Counted from the first letter of the stretch, positions 43,428-53,531 are shown. The stretch: 64,000 nt of DNA from Collinsella aerofaciens (GCF_015546965.1 NZ_JADMUF010000002.1:187580-251579); one strand, 5' to 3'. Notes: generated by a model from the sequence alone, not told the origin. Program-made: numbers and translations.

Positions 43428-44672
43428 ATGGCGGCTCGCGTCTGCCTGGTCCACTATCACGAGGTTGGACTGAAGGGTAAGAACCGCGCACATTTTGAGC
43501 ATATCCTCATGGATAACATCAAGGCGGCCTTGGCCGCCTTTTCCGTGAATGCCGTGTCTCGAATTTCCGGTTATATCCTCGTGACCTTTAACGAGCATCA
43601 GGCCGACGATGCGGCGCGTGTCATTCGCACCGTTCCCGGCGTTGCTCGCGTGTCTTTGGCGTATCACACCAATCGCGACCCTCAGGAGTACTGTGCCGCC
43701 GCCGTCAAGGCGCTGCGCGAGTTTGGTTCTTTCGATTCGTTTAAGGTGCATGCCAAGCGCTCCAATACCGACTATGAGCTCACTTCGATTGACATCAATC
43801 GTCAGGTGGGCGAGGTGTTGTGTGAGGCCTTCCCCGATAAAAAGGTTCAAATGCACGACCCCGATGCCATGGTGCACGTACTGGTGGTTCAGGGTAGCGT
43901 TTATGTGTACGCGCGCTCCGAGCGCGGCGTGGGCGGTCTGCCGGTGGGTTCTGCCGGCAAGGTCGTGACGCTGCTGTCGTCGGGTATCGATTCTCCGGTG
44001 GCGACTTGGATGCTCGCGCGTCGCGGTGCGGTGTGCGTGCCGGTACATTTCTCCGGTCGTCCGCAGACGCCCGATACGAGCGAGTATTTGGTGCAGGACA
44101 TCATCCGTGCGCTTGAGCCGGGTGTCCAGATCGGCCGCCTGTACGTGGTGCCGTTTGGCGACTGCCAGCGTGAGATTTCGGTCACCTGTCCCAGCAACCT
44201 GCGCGTGATCATGTATCGCCGCATTATGTATTCGGTTGCCGAGCGCATTGCACACATCGAGGGCGCCAAGGCCATCGTTACGGGTGAATCGCTTGGGCAG
44301 GTTGCCTCCCAAACGCTTGAGAACATCATGGCCGTCAACGAGGCCGTGAAGATCCCCGTGTTCCGTCCTCTCATCGGTTCGGACAAGCAGGAGATCATCG
44401 CGCGCGCCGAGGAGATCGGTACGTTCGATATCTCGACTGAGGCCGCTCCCGACTGCTGCACGCTGTTTATGCCGCGCCGTCCCGAGACGCACGCTAAGCT
44501 CGATGCCGTGCATGAGGCCTGGGAGCTGTTCGATCACGAGGAGATGATCGAGCGCCTGCTCAAGCAGACCGAGTACATCGACTTCGAGAGCAACACGTAT
44601 AAGGCCCCTAAGACCTTAAAACGTAAACATTCGGAGCTTGCTCCGCGTGAGATTTACCAAGATCACGAGTAA
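43428..44672 (+). CDS. thiI: tRNA 4-thiouridine sulfurtransferase ThiI
   Basis: Makes s4U8 in tRNA and supplies sulfur for thiamine. N-terminal ferredoxin-like and THUMP region, then the PP-loop LLSSGIDSPVATWMLARRG and the SLGQVASQTLENI motif. It ends at 414 aa without the rhodanese domain present in E. coli, as in most Gram-positives. ATG 43428 directly follows the rpoZ stop. A strong terminator follows. Confidence 0.95.
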   Translation: MAARVCLVHYHEVGLKGKNRAHFEHILMDNIKAALAAFSVNAVSRISGYILVTFNEHQADDAARVIRTVPGVARVSLAYHTNRDPQEYCAAAVKALREFGSFDSFKVHAKRSNTDYELTSIDINRQVGEVLCEAFPDKKVQMHDPDAMVHVLVVQGSVYVYARSERGVGGLPVGSAGKVVTLLSSGIDSPVATWMLARRGAVCVPVHFSGRPQTPDTSEYLVQDIIRALEPGVQIGRLYVVPFGDCQREISVTCPSNLRVIMYRRIMYSVAERIAHIEGAKAIVTGESLGQVASQTLENIMAVNEAVKIPVFRPLIGSDKQEIIARAEEIGTFDISTEAAPDCCTLFMPRRPETHAKLDAVHEAWELFDHEEMIERLLKQTEYIDFESNTYKAPKTLKRKHSELAPREIYQDHE

Positions 44673-44682
44673 ATTTGTGCAT

Positions 44683-44716
44683 AGACCGACGATGCGCTTG
44701 CATCGTCGGTCTTTTG
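44683..44716 (+). terminator. intrinsic terminator after thiI
   Basis: Perfect 13-bp stem AGACCGACGATGC / GCATCGTCGGTCT with GCTT loop, then TTTTG. Confidence 0.93.
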
Positions 44717-44807
44717 CTATCTGGGCATTTTGCGACTAAGTGCTCATTTGCTGACGTGTGCCTGAATAAATGGACATTATTTCGCAAGGTTTTGGTCGGC
44801 TTTTGGT

Positions 44808-44835
44808 TTGACCGCGAAAACCGGTTTTGGAGAAT
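44808..44835 (+). promoter_or_regulatory. candidate promoter of comEA-comEC with internal palindrome
   Basis: TTGACC (44808-44813), 16-base spacer, GAGAAT (44830-44835). The spacer contains the perfect 12-base palindrome AAAACCGGTTTT (44817-44828). TTTTGG also occurs at 44790 and 44801, 11 bases apart. Confidence 0.4.
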
Positions 44836-44885
44836 GGCTGTTGCAGGACTCTTTTCCTGACACGATGTTGTTGGGAGGTTTTGCT

Positions 44886-45599
44886 ATGGCGCAGCGCGAA
44901 CAACACGAACGGGTCAAACGGATGGACCGCTTGGCGGACAAGCTGCTCGGTCATAAGGCAGTGGTGATGGCGATACTGGTCGTCATTGCGATGGCGAGTG
45001 GACTGGCGATGGCGAACCTTGGCGGCGGTGCCGGCAGTGTGTCGTTTGAGCACACTGATGGTTCGGGTTCGTTAGTGGAGCCGGGATCCGGCGATGCCTC
45101 GAGCGGAAAGACATCCGAAGGCTCTTCGCCTAAGGCGTCTGCCGCGGCAGAGGTTTATGTCGATGTTGATGGCGCCGTTGTGTCGCCCGGTGTATATCGT
45201 CTCAAGGACGGCGCGCGGGTGGCTCAGGCGATTGATGCCGCCGGCGGGCTGGCGCCCGAGGCAGACGTTACGGGGCTCAATCGGGCATCTAAGGTCGTCG
45301 ATGGACAGAAGATTCACGTTCCAACGGTAGGGGAGCAGCAGGCGTCCATTGCGGAAGTTGGTGTTGATGGTGGGGCTTCCGCATCATCGGGCGTGAGTGG
45401 CGCAACAGGCCTAGTAAATATTAATACGGCAAGCGCGGCAGAGCTGCAGACGCTCTCTGGCATCGGTCCCTCCATGGCCCAGTCGATTATCGATGAGCGG
45501 ACAAAGAACGGTGCTTTTGCCTCGGTTGACGATCTGATGCGTGTGTCGGGAATCGGCGAGAAGAAGCTTGCCAAAATCAAAGATTCCATCTGCGTATGA
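44886..45599 (+). CDS. comEA: ComEA-type DNA receptor
   Basis: Membrane-anchored DNA-binding protein of transformation. One membrane segment near residues 25-45 (VVMAILVVIAMASGLAMANL), a Ser/Gly-rich linker, an SLBB domain (VYVDVDGAVVSPGVYRLKDG) and two HhH motifs at the C-terminus (LVNINTASAAELQTLSGIGP, VSGIGEKKLAKI). ATG 44886 has GGGAGG upstream. 237 aa. It overlaps comEC by 4 bases. Confidence 0.93.
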   Translation: MAQREQHERVKRMDRLADKLLGHKAVVMAILVVIAMASGLAMANLGGGAGSVSFEHTDGSGSLVEPGSGDASSGKTSEGSSPKASAAAEVYVDVDGAVVSPGVYRLKDGARVAQAIDAAGGLAPEADVTGLNRASKVVDGQKIHVPTVGEQQASIAEVGVDGGASASSGVSGATGLVNINTASAAELQTLSGIGPSMAQSIIDERTKNGAFASVDDLMRVSGIGEKKLAKIKDSICV

Positions 45600-47899
45600 G
45601 TGCGACCGAGCGCGAGCATGTGATGCCTCCGCGGCCTCTGATGCCGTGGACGATGGCCCTGTGTGCCGGCATGTGCATGAGCTGCGCCTTGGTGCTCAAC
45701 GTGGCCGCCGATGCGCTGCTGTGGGAGCGGGCTTCGGCGGTCGGGCCGCTATGGGCCATTCCCGTTACGGCGGCGGTATTCGTTGTGCTGGCTCAATCTT
45801 GTGCGCGGCTTGCCCCTTGGAAGCGGTGGCTGTATGCCGCGTCCGTCGGTCTCGTGGCGGGAGCGGTCGTCTCGGCGTGGTGGGCTGTGGGCGTGCTAAG
45901 CGCCTCGAAGGCGCTCGACGGTCGAGCGGCAAGCAGCCTTGAGTTTGTCGTGCAGGGTGACCCATCCATAAACGACGACGTGTATTCCTATACCTGCGAG
46001 GCACGCGCGGACGGTAAGAACTTGGCAATGGTTCGCCTATCGTGCGACCTCGAGCTCAAGGTCGGGGCGCACGTGCGTGTTATCGGTCGCGTTTCACGTT
46101 TTGAGAACGATGCGTATGGACGATCGCGCGTGCTCCGAGGCGAGGTGCGCAAGGTTAAAGTCGTTCGGATTTTGTCGGTCGATGAGGACTCTCCGGGGTC
46201 GCTTCTTCGGATGCGAAATGGGCTGCTTGCGTCCATCGCGCCTGCGACCGACCCGGCGCGTGCACTTATAGCCGGTGTCGTCTGCGGTCGTTCGGCCGAG
46301 CTGCGCGCCCAGCCGGCGGGCGACTGGTTTTCGGTGACGGGAACGGCGCATCTTATCGCCGTCTCGGGCAGCCACTTGGCAATCGTGGGGTTTGTAATCG
46401 AGGGTGTATTGCAAAAGACTCGGTGCTCACGCGGTCTTCAACGGGCGATATTGGCGATAACGCTTGTGGGCTACGCTGCCTTTACGGGCGCGTCTCCCTC
46501 GGCCGTGCGCGCGTGCTGCATGGTGTTCGCGACGCTTGTCGTAAACGGCGCGGGGCGGCGCCGGCATGGCGCATCGGCGCTCTTCGTAACCATGTCCATC
46601 TTTGTGCTGCTGCGGCCGACGGTTCTGTTCGAGATGGGCTTTCAGCTTTCATGTGCCAGCGTCTTAGCCATTCTGTGCTTTTGCCCCTATGCGACCTACG
46701 CTTTGGGTGAGCTGGGTGTGCCATCAGACGTTGCCAGCATGCTTTCCGTCACGCTGTGCTCGCAACTGGCGACACTTCCCATTACCATTCCTGCCTTCGG
46801 TACGTTCTCGCTCATTGCTCCGCTGGCAAATGCGGTCATCGGTCCGGTGGTGAGCGTACTGCTTGCCGTGTCGATCGTGCTGGTTCCCTTTTCGCTCGTG
46901 GCACCGTTGCGGACTTGGGCGCTCGTTGTGCCCATGATTGCCTCCCGTTGCGTGCTGTTCTTCGAGCAGCTGTTTGCCGCCGTGCCGGGTGCATCCGTGA
47001 GCGTGCCGCCCGATAGCATGTGGATTTATCTAGTGCCGTGTTTGCTGGCGGTGCTGCTGGTCTGGTGGCCGCGTCCCCGTGCACGTCCTGTGGCGGTGGG
47101 GCTTGCATGTCTGGTGTTCCTGGCTGCGATTCCGTACGTCTACTGGGATCGATTTGCTCCGCCTTCTGTGACGGTGCTCGATGTGGGCCAGGCCGATGCG
47201 ATTCTTATCCGCCAGGGCGGTGCAGTGGCACTCGTCGACTGCGGGCTCGACGAGCGCGTGGTGGCGGCGTTGGTTCGCAATAACGTGCACCATATCGATG
47301 CCGTCTTTGTGACGCATTGGGATGAGGATCACTGGGGTGGTCTGCCTGCCGTGCTCGAACAGTTTTCGGTCGGTACGATTGCCGTGGCGGCGGATGCGCT
47401 GGAGGATGCTCCTGCCGAGGTATTGAACCGACCTGGCGTGGAGTATCGGCAGGTGCGCCGTGGGGATACGGTCGATATCGGCTCATTTTGCGCCCGCGTG
47501 ATGTGGCCATTCGAGTCCGTGGATGGCGAGGGAAATGAGGACTCGCTTGTCCTGCTGCTCTCATATGTTCAGGAAGGCAAGGGCCTGCGTATGCTCCTCA
47601 CCGGTGATGCCGAGATCGACCAAGAACGGGAATTCGTGCAGGAGGTGGGGGATATCGATGTCCTTAAACTTGGGCATCACGGCTCCAAGGTTTCAGTCGA
47701 TGGTGAGTTGCTGGACGTCCTGAAGCCCGAGCTTTCCCTCGCGAGCGCGGGCGAGGGGAATCGATACGGCCATCCGTCCGATGCCTGCATCGATGCCGTT
47801 AAGGAAGCGGGCGGCGTGTTCGCGTGCACCATCGAACACGGCGACATTACCGTCACGCCGACTGCGAATGGCTTTGCGATGCGATGCCAGCGACCGTGA
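45596..47899 (+). CDS. comEC: ComEC/Rec2 DNA-uptake channel
   Basis: Polytopic protein that brings single-stranded DNA through the membrane. N-terminal DUF4131-like part, the Competence core with HLIAVSGSHLAIVGF and many hydrophobic segments, and a C-terminal metallo-beta-lactamase-like domain (FVTHWDEDHWGGLPAVL, VLKLGHHGSKVS). ATG 45596 overlaps the comEA stop (ATGA). 767 aa, full length and apparently intact. Confidence 0.94.
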   Translation: MSATEREHVMPPRPLMPWTMALCAGMCMSCALVLNVAADALLWERASAVGPLWAIPVTAAVFVVLAQSCARLAPWKRWLYAASVGLVAGAVVSAWWAVGVLSASKALDGRAASSLEFVVQGDPSINDDVYSYTCEARADGKNLAMVRLSCDLELKVGAHVRVIGRVSRFENDAYGRSRVLRGEVRKVKVVRILSVDEDSPGSLLRMRNGLLASIAPATDPARALIAGVVCGRSAELRAQPAGDWFSVTGTAHLIAVSGSHLAIVGFVIEGVLQKTRCSRGLQRAILAITLVGYAAFTGASPSAVRACCMVFATLVVNGAGRRRHGASALFVTMSIFVLLRPTVLFEMGFQLSCASVLAILCFCPYATYALGELGVPSDVASMLSVTLCSQLATLPITIPAFGTFSLIAPLANAVIGPVVSVLLAVSIVLVPFSLVAPLRTWALVVPMIASRCVLFFEQLFAAVPGASVSVPPDSMWIYLVPCLLAVLLVWWPRPRARPVAVGLACLVFLAAIPYVYWDRFAPPSVTVLDVGQADAILIRQGGAVALVDCGLDERVVAALVRNNVHHIDAVFVTHWDEDHWGGLPAVLEQFSVGTIAVAADALEDAPAEVLNRPGVEYRQVRRGDTVDIGSFCARVMWPFESVDGEGNEDSLVLLLSYVQEGKGLRMLLTGDAEIDQEREFVQEVGDIDVLKLGHHGSKVSVDGELLDVLKPELSLASAGEGNRYGHPSDACIDAVKEAGGVFACTIEHGDITVTPTANGFAMRCQRP

Positions 47900-47907
47900 C
47901 GACGTCG

Positions 47908-47937
47908 TTGGCGTGTGGTGGGCCCCTGGGCTAGAAT
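47908..47937 (+). promoter_or_regulatory. promoter of holA
   Basis: TTGGCG (47908-47913), 18-base spacer, TAGAAT (47932-47937), about 40 bases before holA. Confidence 0.6.
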
Positions 47938-47977
47938 GGCACGGAACGAATATGAAGGCCTGCGGGAGGGGAGCGCA

Positions 47978-48940
47978 ATGTCCGAAACCGGTCTGCTGCC
48001 GGCATATCTGATTGTCGGTACCGACGGAGTCAAGCGCGATCACGCCGTCTCGCGTATGAAAGCGCGTCTGAAAAAGTCGGGTATGGTTGAGTTCAACCTC
48101 GACGAGCGCGACATGACCAAGGACCCCGATATCGAGTCCATTATCGGATCGCTTAACACCTTTCCGATGGGCAGCGAGTTTCGCCTGGTAATCCTTGACG
48201 GCTGCTCAAAGCTCGCCAAGGCGGTCTCGGAGCCGCTCGTCGAGTATCTGGCGAGTCCCAGCCCCACAACGGTCTGCCTCATCATCGCCGACTCGCTTGC
48301 CAAGAACACGCGCCTGTATAAGGCGATCGCCAAGATCGACAAGAAGGCTGTGATCGATTGCTCCGGCACCAAGCGCTGGGAGCTACCGCGCCGCGTGCAG
48401 CAGATGGCGACGCAGCACGGCAAGTCGATCTCGACGGCCGCCGCCGAGGAGCTCGTTTCGCGCTCGGGCGAGAACACTCGCATGCTCGATAACGACTTGG
48501 CCAAGCTTGCCCAGATGGTCGAGGCGCCGCAAATTGAGCTTGCCGATGTGGAGCGCTGGATCGTGCGCACGGCCGAAGTCCAGCCCTGGGACTTTCTCAA
48601 TGCGGTCTCGGCCCGTGACATGCGCCGCTCGCTCGAGCTCTTCAATCTACTGCCCGCCAAGAGCTACGTGTGGATTTACACATTGCTGTGCGGGCGCATT
48701 CGCGAGCTTATCGTTGCCAAGGCGCTCGATGCGCGCGGACAGGGTCGTGAGCTGGCCGCAACACTTAAGCTCCAGTCCTGGCAGGTCAAGAATCACCTGA
48801 CCTGGGCACGTCGCTTTTCGATGGCAGAGCTCGTTGCCGCGCTCGAGGGCGCGGTCGATGTGGAGCTCGCGCTGAAGGGTTCGGCCGATTCTCAGACCGC
48901 GCTTTTGCTCTGGATTACGAACATCTTGAGAAAATCGTGA
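47978..48940 (+). CDS. holA: DNA polymerase III delta subunit
   Basis: Clamp-loader wrench that opens the beta clamp. AAA+ like N-terminal domain without Walker A (YLIVGTDGVKRD), VILDGCSKLAKAVSEPLVEYL, and the C-terminal collar domain. ATG 47978 follows GGGAGGGGAG. 320 aa. Position between comEC and rpsT is the common Gram-positive order. Confidence 0.9.
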   Translation: MSETGLLPAYLIVGTDGVKRDHAVSRMKARLKKSGMVEFNLDERDMTKDPDIESIIGSLNTFPMGSEFRLVILDGCSKLAKAVSEPLVEYLASPSPTTVCLIIADSLAKNTRLYKAIAKIDKKAVIDCSGTKRWELPRRVQQMATQHGKSISTAAAEELVSRSGENTRMLDNDLAKLAQMVEAPQIELADVERWIVRTAEVQPWDFLNAVSARDMRRSLELFNLLPAKSYVWIYTLLCGRIRELIVAKALDARGQGRELAATLKLQSWQVKNHLTWARRFSMAELVAALEGAVDVELALKGSADSQTALLLWITNILRKS

Positions 48941-48989
48941 TGATACCTGCCTATTTGACAAATTCGTTCTATCCCTTTGAGGGGGAGCG

Positions 48990-48998
48990 TGCTATAGT
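48990..48998 (+). promoter_or_regulatory. extended -10 promoter of rpsT
   Basis: TG-C-TATAGT (48990-48998), about 75 bases before rpsT. A perfect TTGACA at 48955-48960 is too far away (32-base spacer) to be its -35. Confidence 0.6.
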
Positions 48999-49073
48999 AG
49001 GCGCTTGCATGACCTCACCGTGTCTCAGAGGTGTCATACATTTTTTGCAAGGAACTCGAAAGGAACTCCAGAA

Positions 49074-49340
49074 GTGGCAAACATCAAGTCTCAGAAGAAG
49101 CGTATCCGCACCAATGAGGCAGCTCGCATGCGTAACAAGGCTGTCAAGTCCGAGCTCAAGACGCTGACCAAGCACGTCCAGTCCGCCGTCGCCGAGGGCG
49201 ACGCCGAGAAGGCCCAGGCTGCCCTCAAGACCGTCACCAAGCGTCTCGACATGGCTGCCGCCAAGCATGTTATCCACAAGAACCAGGCTTCCAACCGCAA
49301 GTCCGGTCTTGCCAAGCTTGTGAACAGCATCAACGCCTAA
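49074..49340 (+). CDS. rpsT: 30S ribosomal protein S20
   Basis: Primary 16S-binding helical-bundle protein. Typical opening [27 protein letters not shown] (in parts) and ending [20 protein letters not shown] 49074 with AAAGGA upstream is the start; the frame is open further 5' but lacks family sequence. 88 aa. Confidence 0.97.
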   Translation: MANIKSQKKRIRTNEAARMRNKAVKSELKTLTKHVQSAVAEGDAEKAQAALKTVTKRLDMAAAKHVIHKNQASNRKSGLAKLVNSINA

Positions 49341-49374
49341 GTTGTAAATTTCACACCACACAGATTACGCGCAT

Positions 49375-49411
49375 AAATGGAGCCTGTTTTATGGAACAGG
49401 CTCCATTTTTT
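49375..49411 (+). terminator. intrinsic terminator after rpsT
   Basis: 14-bp stem AAATGGAGCCTGTT / AACAGGCTCCATTT with loop TTATGG, then further T. Confidence 0.93.
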
Positions 49412-49423
49412 GTATCGCTCGGG

Positions 49424-49429
49424 TAAGAT
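49424..49429 (+). promoter_or_regulatory. candidate -10 box of lepA (leaderless)
   Basis: TAAGAT ends 7 bases before the lepA ATG and there is no Shine-Dalgarno sequence between, so transcription would start at the ATG. The preceding bases CGCTCGGGTA (49416-49425) recur before the first dnaJ gene. Confidence 0.5.
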
Positions 49430-49436
49430 AGTCCGC

Positions 49437-51248
49437 ATGAATACTTCAATTGACATTTCCCACATCCGCAACTTCTCAATTGTTGCGCACATCGACCATG
49501 GCAAGTCCACGATCAGTGACCGTATCCTCGAGCTCACCCATACCGTCGACGAGCGCGACATGGAGTCGCAGCTGCTCGACACCATGGATATCGAGCGCGA
49601 GCGCGGCATCACGATCAAGTCCAACGCCGTCCGCGTGTCCTATGACGCCGACGACGGCGAGACGTATCAGTTCAACCTCATCGATACGCCGGGCCACGTG
49701 GACTTTACCTATGAGGTCTCGCGTTCGCTGGCCGCCTGCGAGGGCGCGGTGCTCGTCGTCGATGCCACCCAGGGTGTCGAGGCGCAGACCGTCTCCAATG
49801 CGACGCTCGCCATGAACGCCAATCTGGACATTGTGCCGGCCATCAACAAGATCGACCTGCCCTCGGCCCATCCCGATGAGGTCAAGACCGAGATCGAGGA
49901 TGACTTGGCGATCCCTGCCGATGATGCCGTGTGTGTCTCGGGCAAGACCGGAGAGGGCATCCACGATCTGCTGGAGTCCATTGTCTTTTTGATCTCTCCG
50001 CCCAAGGGCGATGCGAACGCGCCGCTCAAGGCGCTCATCCTGGATTCGTACTTCGACGAGTATCGTGGTGTCGTCGCCACGGTGCGCATCTTTGACGGTT
50101 CCATCAAAAAGGGCGATACCCTGCGCATGATGCAGGCAAAGGGTGACTTTTTGGTCGATGGCGTGGGCGTCAAGCGTCCCGCCGAGACTCCGGTCGATGC
50201 GCTGACGGTCGGCGAGGTGGGCTACGTGGTCACGGGCCTGAAGGACCCCGAGGCCGTGCGCGTGGGCGATACCCTCACGTGGGCGTCGAATCCCTGCCCT
50301 GAGCCGCTTCCCGGCTACCGCGAGGCTAAGCCCATGGTCTATACGGGCCTGTTCCCGATCGATAACAAGGACTACGAGAACCTGCGTGACGCGCTCGATA
50401 AGCTGCACGTCAACGACCCGTCGTTGGTGTGGGAGCCCGAGACCTCGGTGGCGCTCGGCTTTGGCTTCCGCGTGGGCTTCCTGGGCCTGCTGCACATGGA
50501 AGTCGTTAAGGAACGCCTGGAGCGCGAGTTCAACTTGGACCTCATTGCCACGAGTCCCTCGGTCGACTATCACGTCTACAAGACCGACGGCGAGATGATC
50601 GATGTCCGCAGCCCGCAGGACCTTCCCGAGGCCACGCGCATCGAGCGTATCGAGGAACCCTACCTCAAGGCAAAGATCATCTGCCCGCCTGAGTACACGG
50701 GCGCCGTCATGCAGCTCGCCATCGAGCACCGCGGCGTTACGACCGACATGATCCACCTGACGAGCAAATCGGTCGAGATGCGCTTTGATATGCCGCTTGC
50801 CGAGCTCATCTTGGACTTCTTTGACCAGCTCAAGAGCCGCACTAAGGGCTATGCCTCGCTCGACTACGAGTTCAACGAGTATCGTCCTTCCGAGCTTGTG
50901 AAGCTCGATATCTTGCTTTCGGGCGATGAGGTGGACGCGCTGTCGTTTATCGTGCACAAGGACAAGGCCTATGGCCTGGCCCGCGGTCTGTGCGACAAGC
51001 TCAAGGAGATCATCCCGCGTCAGCTGTTTGAGGTGCCCATCCAGGGTGCTATCGGCAACAAGATCATTGCCCGCTCCACCGTCAAGGCGCGTCGCAAGGA
51101 CGTGCTTGCCAAGTGCTACGGCGGCGATATTTCGCGTAAGCGCAAACTGCTCGAGAAGCAGAAAGAGGGCAAGAAGCGCATGAAAGCCATCGGCTCGGTC
51201 GAGGTCCCGCAGGAGGCCTTTATGGCGATTCTCAAGGTGGACGAGTAG
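49437..51248 (+). CDS. lepA: elongation factor 4 (LepA)
   Basis: Ribosomal GTPase related to EF-G. P-loop [13 protein letters not shown], switch [22 protein letters not shown]; the LepA-specific C-terminal domain ends with [26 protein letters not shown] (in parts). ATG 49437 matches the family start. 603 aa. Begins just after the rpsT terminator. Confidence 0.97.
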   Translation: MNTSIDISHIRNFSIVAHIDHGKSTISDRILELTHTVDERDMESQLLDTMDIERERGITIKSNAVRVSYDADDGETYQFNLIDTPGHVDFTYEVSRSLAACEGAVLVVDATQGVEAQTVSNATLAMNANLDIVPAINKIDLPSAHPDEVKTEIEDDLAIPADDAVCVSGKTGEGIHDLLESIVFLISPPKGDANAPLKALILDSYFDEYRGVVATVRIFDGSIKKGDTLRMMQAKGDFLVDGVGVKRPAETPVDALTVGEVGYVVTGLKDPEAVRVGDTLTWASNPCPEPLPGYREAKPMVYTGLFPIDNKDYENLRDALDKLHVNDPSLVWEPETSVALGFGFRVGFLGLLHMEVVKERLEREFNLDLIATSPSVDYHVYKTDGEMIDVRSPQDLPEATRIERIEEPYLKAKIICPPEYTGAVMQLAIEHRGVTTDMIHLTSKSVEMRFDMPLAELILDFFDQLKSRTKGYASLDYEFNEYRPSELVKLDILLSGDEVDALSFIVHKDKAYGLARGLCDKLKEIIPRQLFEVPIQGAIGNKIIARSTVKARRKDVLAKCYGGDISRKRKLLEKQKEGKKRMKAIGSVEVPQEAFMAILKVDE

Positions 51249-51252
51249 GCCT

Positions 51253-52296
51253 ATGGCGCTTTCCGAATACAGCGAGCGGTTGCTGGGCGCCTATGCCGAG
51301 CAACCGTTCCTTATGGCTCCCATGGCGGGCGTGACCGACCCTGCCTACCGCATCATGTGCCGCCGCCGCGGTGCCAACCTTGCCTACAGCGAGATGGTGA
51401 GCGTGGCAGGCCTTGCCTATGCCAGCAACAAAACGTGGCGCCTGGTGCTGCCGGCCGACGAGGAGCAGCAGATTTGTGTGCAGCTCTTTGGCTCCAAGCC
51501 CGATCAGTTTGCGAGTGCCGTCGCCGCCGTCGAGGAGCGCGTTGGCGATCGCCTGTCGCTCATCGATATCAATATGGCATGCCCCGCCCGCAAGGTCGTT
51601 ACCAAGGGCGAGGGCTCGGCGCTCATGCGCACGCCCGATTTGGCCGAGAAGATCGTCGAGGCGGCGGTGGGCGCGGCGCATGTACCCGTGACCGTCAAGA
51701 TTCGCAAAGGCTTTTATGCCGAGGACCGTAATGCCGCGACGTTTGCCCAGATGCTCGAAGGCGCCGGTGCCGCCGCGGTGGCGGTGCATGGCCGCTGCGC
51801 CACGCAGCTCTATACGGGCCAGGCCGATTGGTCGGTCGTCGATGAGGTTGCCGACGCCGTTGAGATTCCCGTGATCGGTTCGGGCGACGTGTTTACCGCC
51901 GAGGATGCCGCGGAGCATCTGCGCAACTCGGGCGCCAGCGCGGTGTTTATCGCGCGCGGTATCTATGGCAACCCCTGGGTGTTCGGCGATGCTCGCGCCC
52001 TTGCACTTGATGGCACGCCGGTTCCTTCTCGCTCCTCGGTCGAGCGCCTGGACGCCCTGCGTGAGCACCTAACGCTGACGCATGAGCTCCTGCCGCTCAT
52101 GTCGCGTGCCCGCACGTACGCAAGCTGGTACTTAAAAGGCATGCCCCATGCCGCTGCTTGGCGTGCCCATGTGGTGCGCTGCTCCACGTACGAGGAGTTT
52201 ATGGCGCTGGTCGATGAGATCGAGCGTGATGTGGTGGTCTGCGAGGCCGCGCTTGCCGCCGGTGAGTCGGTGCCCGCTCATCCGCTGGAGGCTTAA
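51253..52296 (+). CDS. dusB: tRNA-dihydrouridine synthase (DusB-like)
   Basis: FMN enzyme that reduces uridine in tRNA. Motifs: LMAPMAGVTDPAYR, the catalytic Cys in NMACPARKVVTKGEGSALM, VTVKIRKGF and GSGDVFTAEDA. 347 aa. ATG 51253 is 4 bases after lepA. The paralogue class is a best guess from the catalytic-loop sequence. Confidence 0.93.
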   Translation: MALSEYSERLLGAYAEQPFLMAPMAGVTDPAYRIMCRRRGANLAYSEMVSVAGLAYASNKTWRLVLPADEEQQICVQLFGSKPDQFASAVAAVEERVGDRLSLIDINMACPARKVVTKGEGSALMRTPDLAEKIVEAAVGAAHVPVTVKIRKGFYAEDRNAATFAQMLEGAGAAAVAVHGRCATQLYTGQADWSVVDEVADAVEIPVIGSGDVFTAEDAAEHLRNSGASAVFIARGIYGNPWVFGDARALALDGTPVPSRSSVERLDALREHLTLTHELLPLMSRARTYASWYLKGMPHAAAWRAHVVRCSTYEEFMALVDEIERDVVVCEAALAAGESVPAHPLEA

Positions 52297-52298
52297 GG

Positions 52299-53531
52299 GT
52301 GGCCGTCACCGCGCTGTACGTGCACGTGCCGTTCTGTGCCCAAAAGTGCCGCTACTGCGACTTTGACTCGCGCAGCTTTTCCCCGTGCGACCTGGACGCT
52401 TCACTCGATGCCTATTTTGAGCAGTTGTTCGCGCGCCTCGATGCTTTTGGCAAGGCTGGGGCCCTTGACCATATCCGCACCGTCTATGTTGGCGGCGGTA
52501 CGCCGTCGCTGGCGGGGGAGCGCCTGGTAGAGCTGGCGCGTCGTATTCGTGCGTGGTGCGCCTCCGTTGAGTTTACCTGCGAGGCCAATCCCGAGTCGCT
52601 GACCGCCGAACTTGCCGCTGCGCTTGCCAAGGTTGGTGTCACACGCGTCTCTCTGGGCGTGCAAACGCTCGATAACGCCGAACTTACCGCCATCGGCCGT
52701 ATTCACGATGCCGATCGGGCGCTCGCCGCCATCGCGACGGTCAAGAACGCTGGGCTTGACGTGTCGTGCGACCTGATGTGCGGACTTCCCGGGCAGACTG
52801 CAGCGAGTTGGAAGCGTACGCTCGATGGCGTGCTGGCGGCGGCTCCGCATCATGTGTCGGTCTACCCGCTCACGCTCGAGGAGGGGACGCCCCTTTATCG
52901 CATGGCGTGCCGCGACGAGTCGCTCGAGCCTGATGAGGATTTTCAGGCAGCATGCATGGATGTGGCGCGTGAGCGCCTGGGCGCGGCCGGTTATCACCCC
53001 TATGAGGTGGCAAGCTATGCGCTTGACGGTCATGAATGCGTCCACAACATTGCCTATTGGACCGGACAGGGCTATCTGGGCTTGGGTCGCTCTGCCGCCG
53101 GTATGCTCGACGCCGAGGATTTCGATCGCTTGGCCGGGCTGTTTCCTAGCGTGCCCGCTCGCGGCGATGCGTATCGCGTGCGTCTGGTGCAACGCGACGA
53201 TGACGCGAGTGCGTTCGAGGCCGAATATCTCTCGCAGCGCGAGGCTGCGGCCGAAGACCTGATGCTCGCTTGTCGCATGACGCGCGGTGTCGCGTCCGAC
53301 CTGTTGGTACGTGCGGCTTGCGTCATCCCAACGGGCGAGCTGGCAGCTGCCTGCGATCGCGCGCTCGAATTGGGTCTTGCCACTTGGGTGTCCGAGACGC
53401 TCGGGGTCCATGAGGGACCCTTCACTTCGGCAGATGTCGTCGCGGGCCATGTTCGAGCTCGTCTGGCGCCGACCCACCTGGGCTGGCTCGATGGAAATGT
53501 TCTGTTCGAGCTGTTTTGGGATCTAGCTTAG
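52299..53531 (+). CDS. hemW: radical SAM heme chaperone HemW-like protein
   Basis: Radical SAM protein related to oxygen-independent coproporphyrinogen oxidase. CX3CX2C cluster site in HVPFCAQKCRYCDF, then VGGGTPSLAGERL and TCEANPESLT. No fourth upstream Cys-containing HemN extension, which favours HemW, a heme chaperone. GTG 52299, 2 bases after dusB. 410 aa. lepA-hemW-dnaJ is a classical order, here without hrcA and grpE. Confidence 0.92.
   Translation: MAVTALYVHVPFCAQKCRYCDFDSRSFSPCDLDASLDAYFEQLFARLDAFGKAGALDHIRTVYVGGGTPSLAGERLVELARRIRAWCASVEFTCEANPESLTAELAAALAKVGVTRVSLGVQTLDNAELTAIGRIHDADRALAAIATVKNAGLDVSCDLMCGLPGQTAASWKRTLDGVLAAAPHHVSVYPLTLEEGTPLYRMACRDESLEPDEDFQAACMDVARERLGAAGYHPYEVASYALDGHECVHNIAYWTGQGYLGLGRSAAGMLDAEDFDRLAGLFPSVPARGDAYRVRLVQRDDDASAFEAEYLSQREAAAEDLMLACRMTRGVASDLLVRAACVIPTGELAAACDRALELGLATWVSETLGVHEGPFTSADVVAGHVRARLAPTHLGWLDGNVLFELFWDLA

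Noticed and set aside
48955-48960. Perfect TTGACA as the -35 of rpsT
   Set aside because: The nearest -10 is 32 bases away, and nothing like a -10 lies at 16-18 bases.
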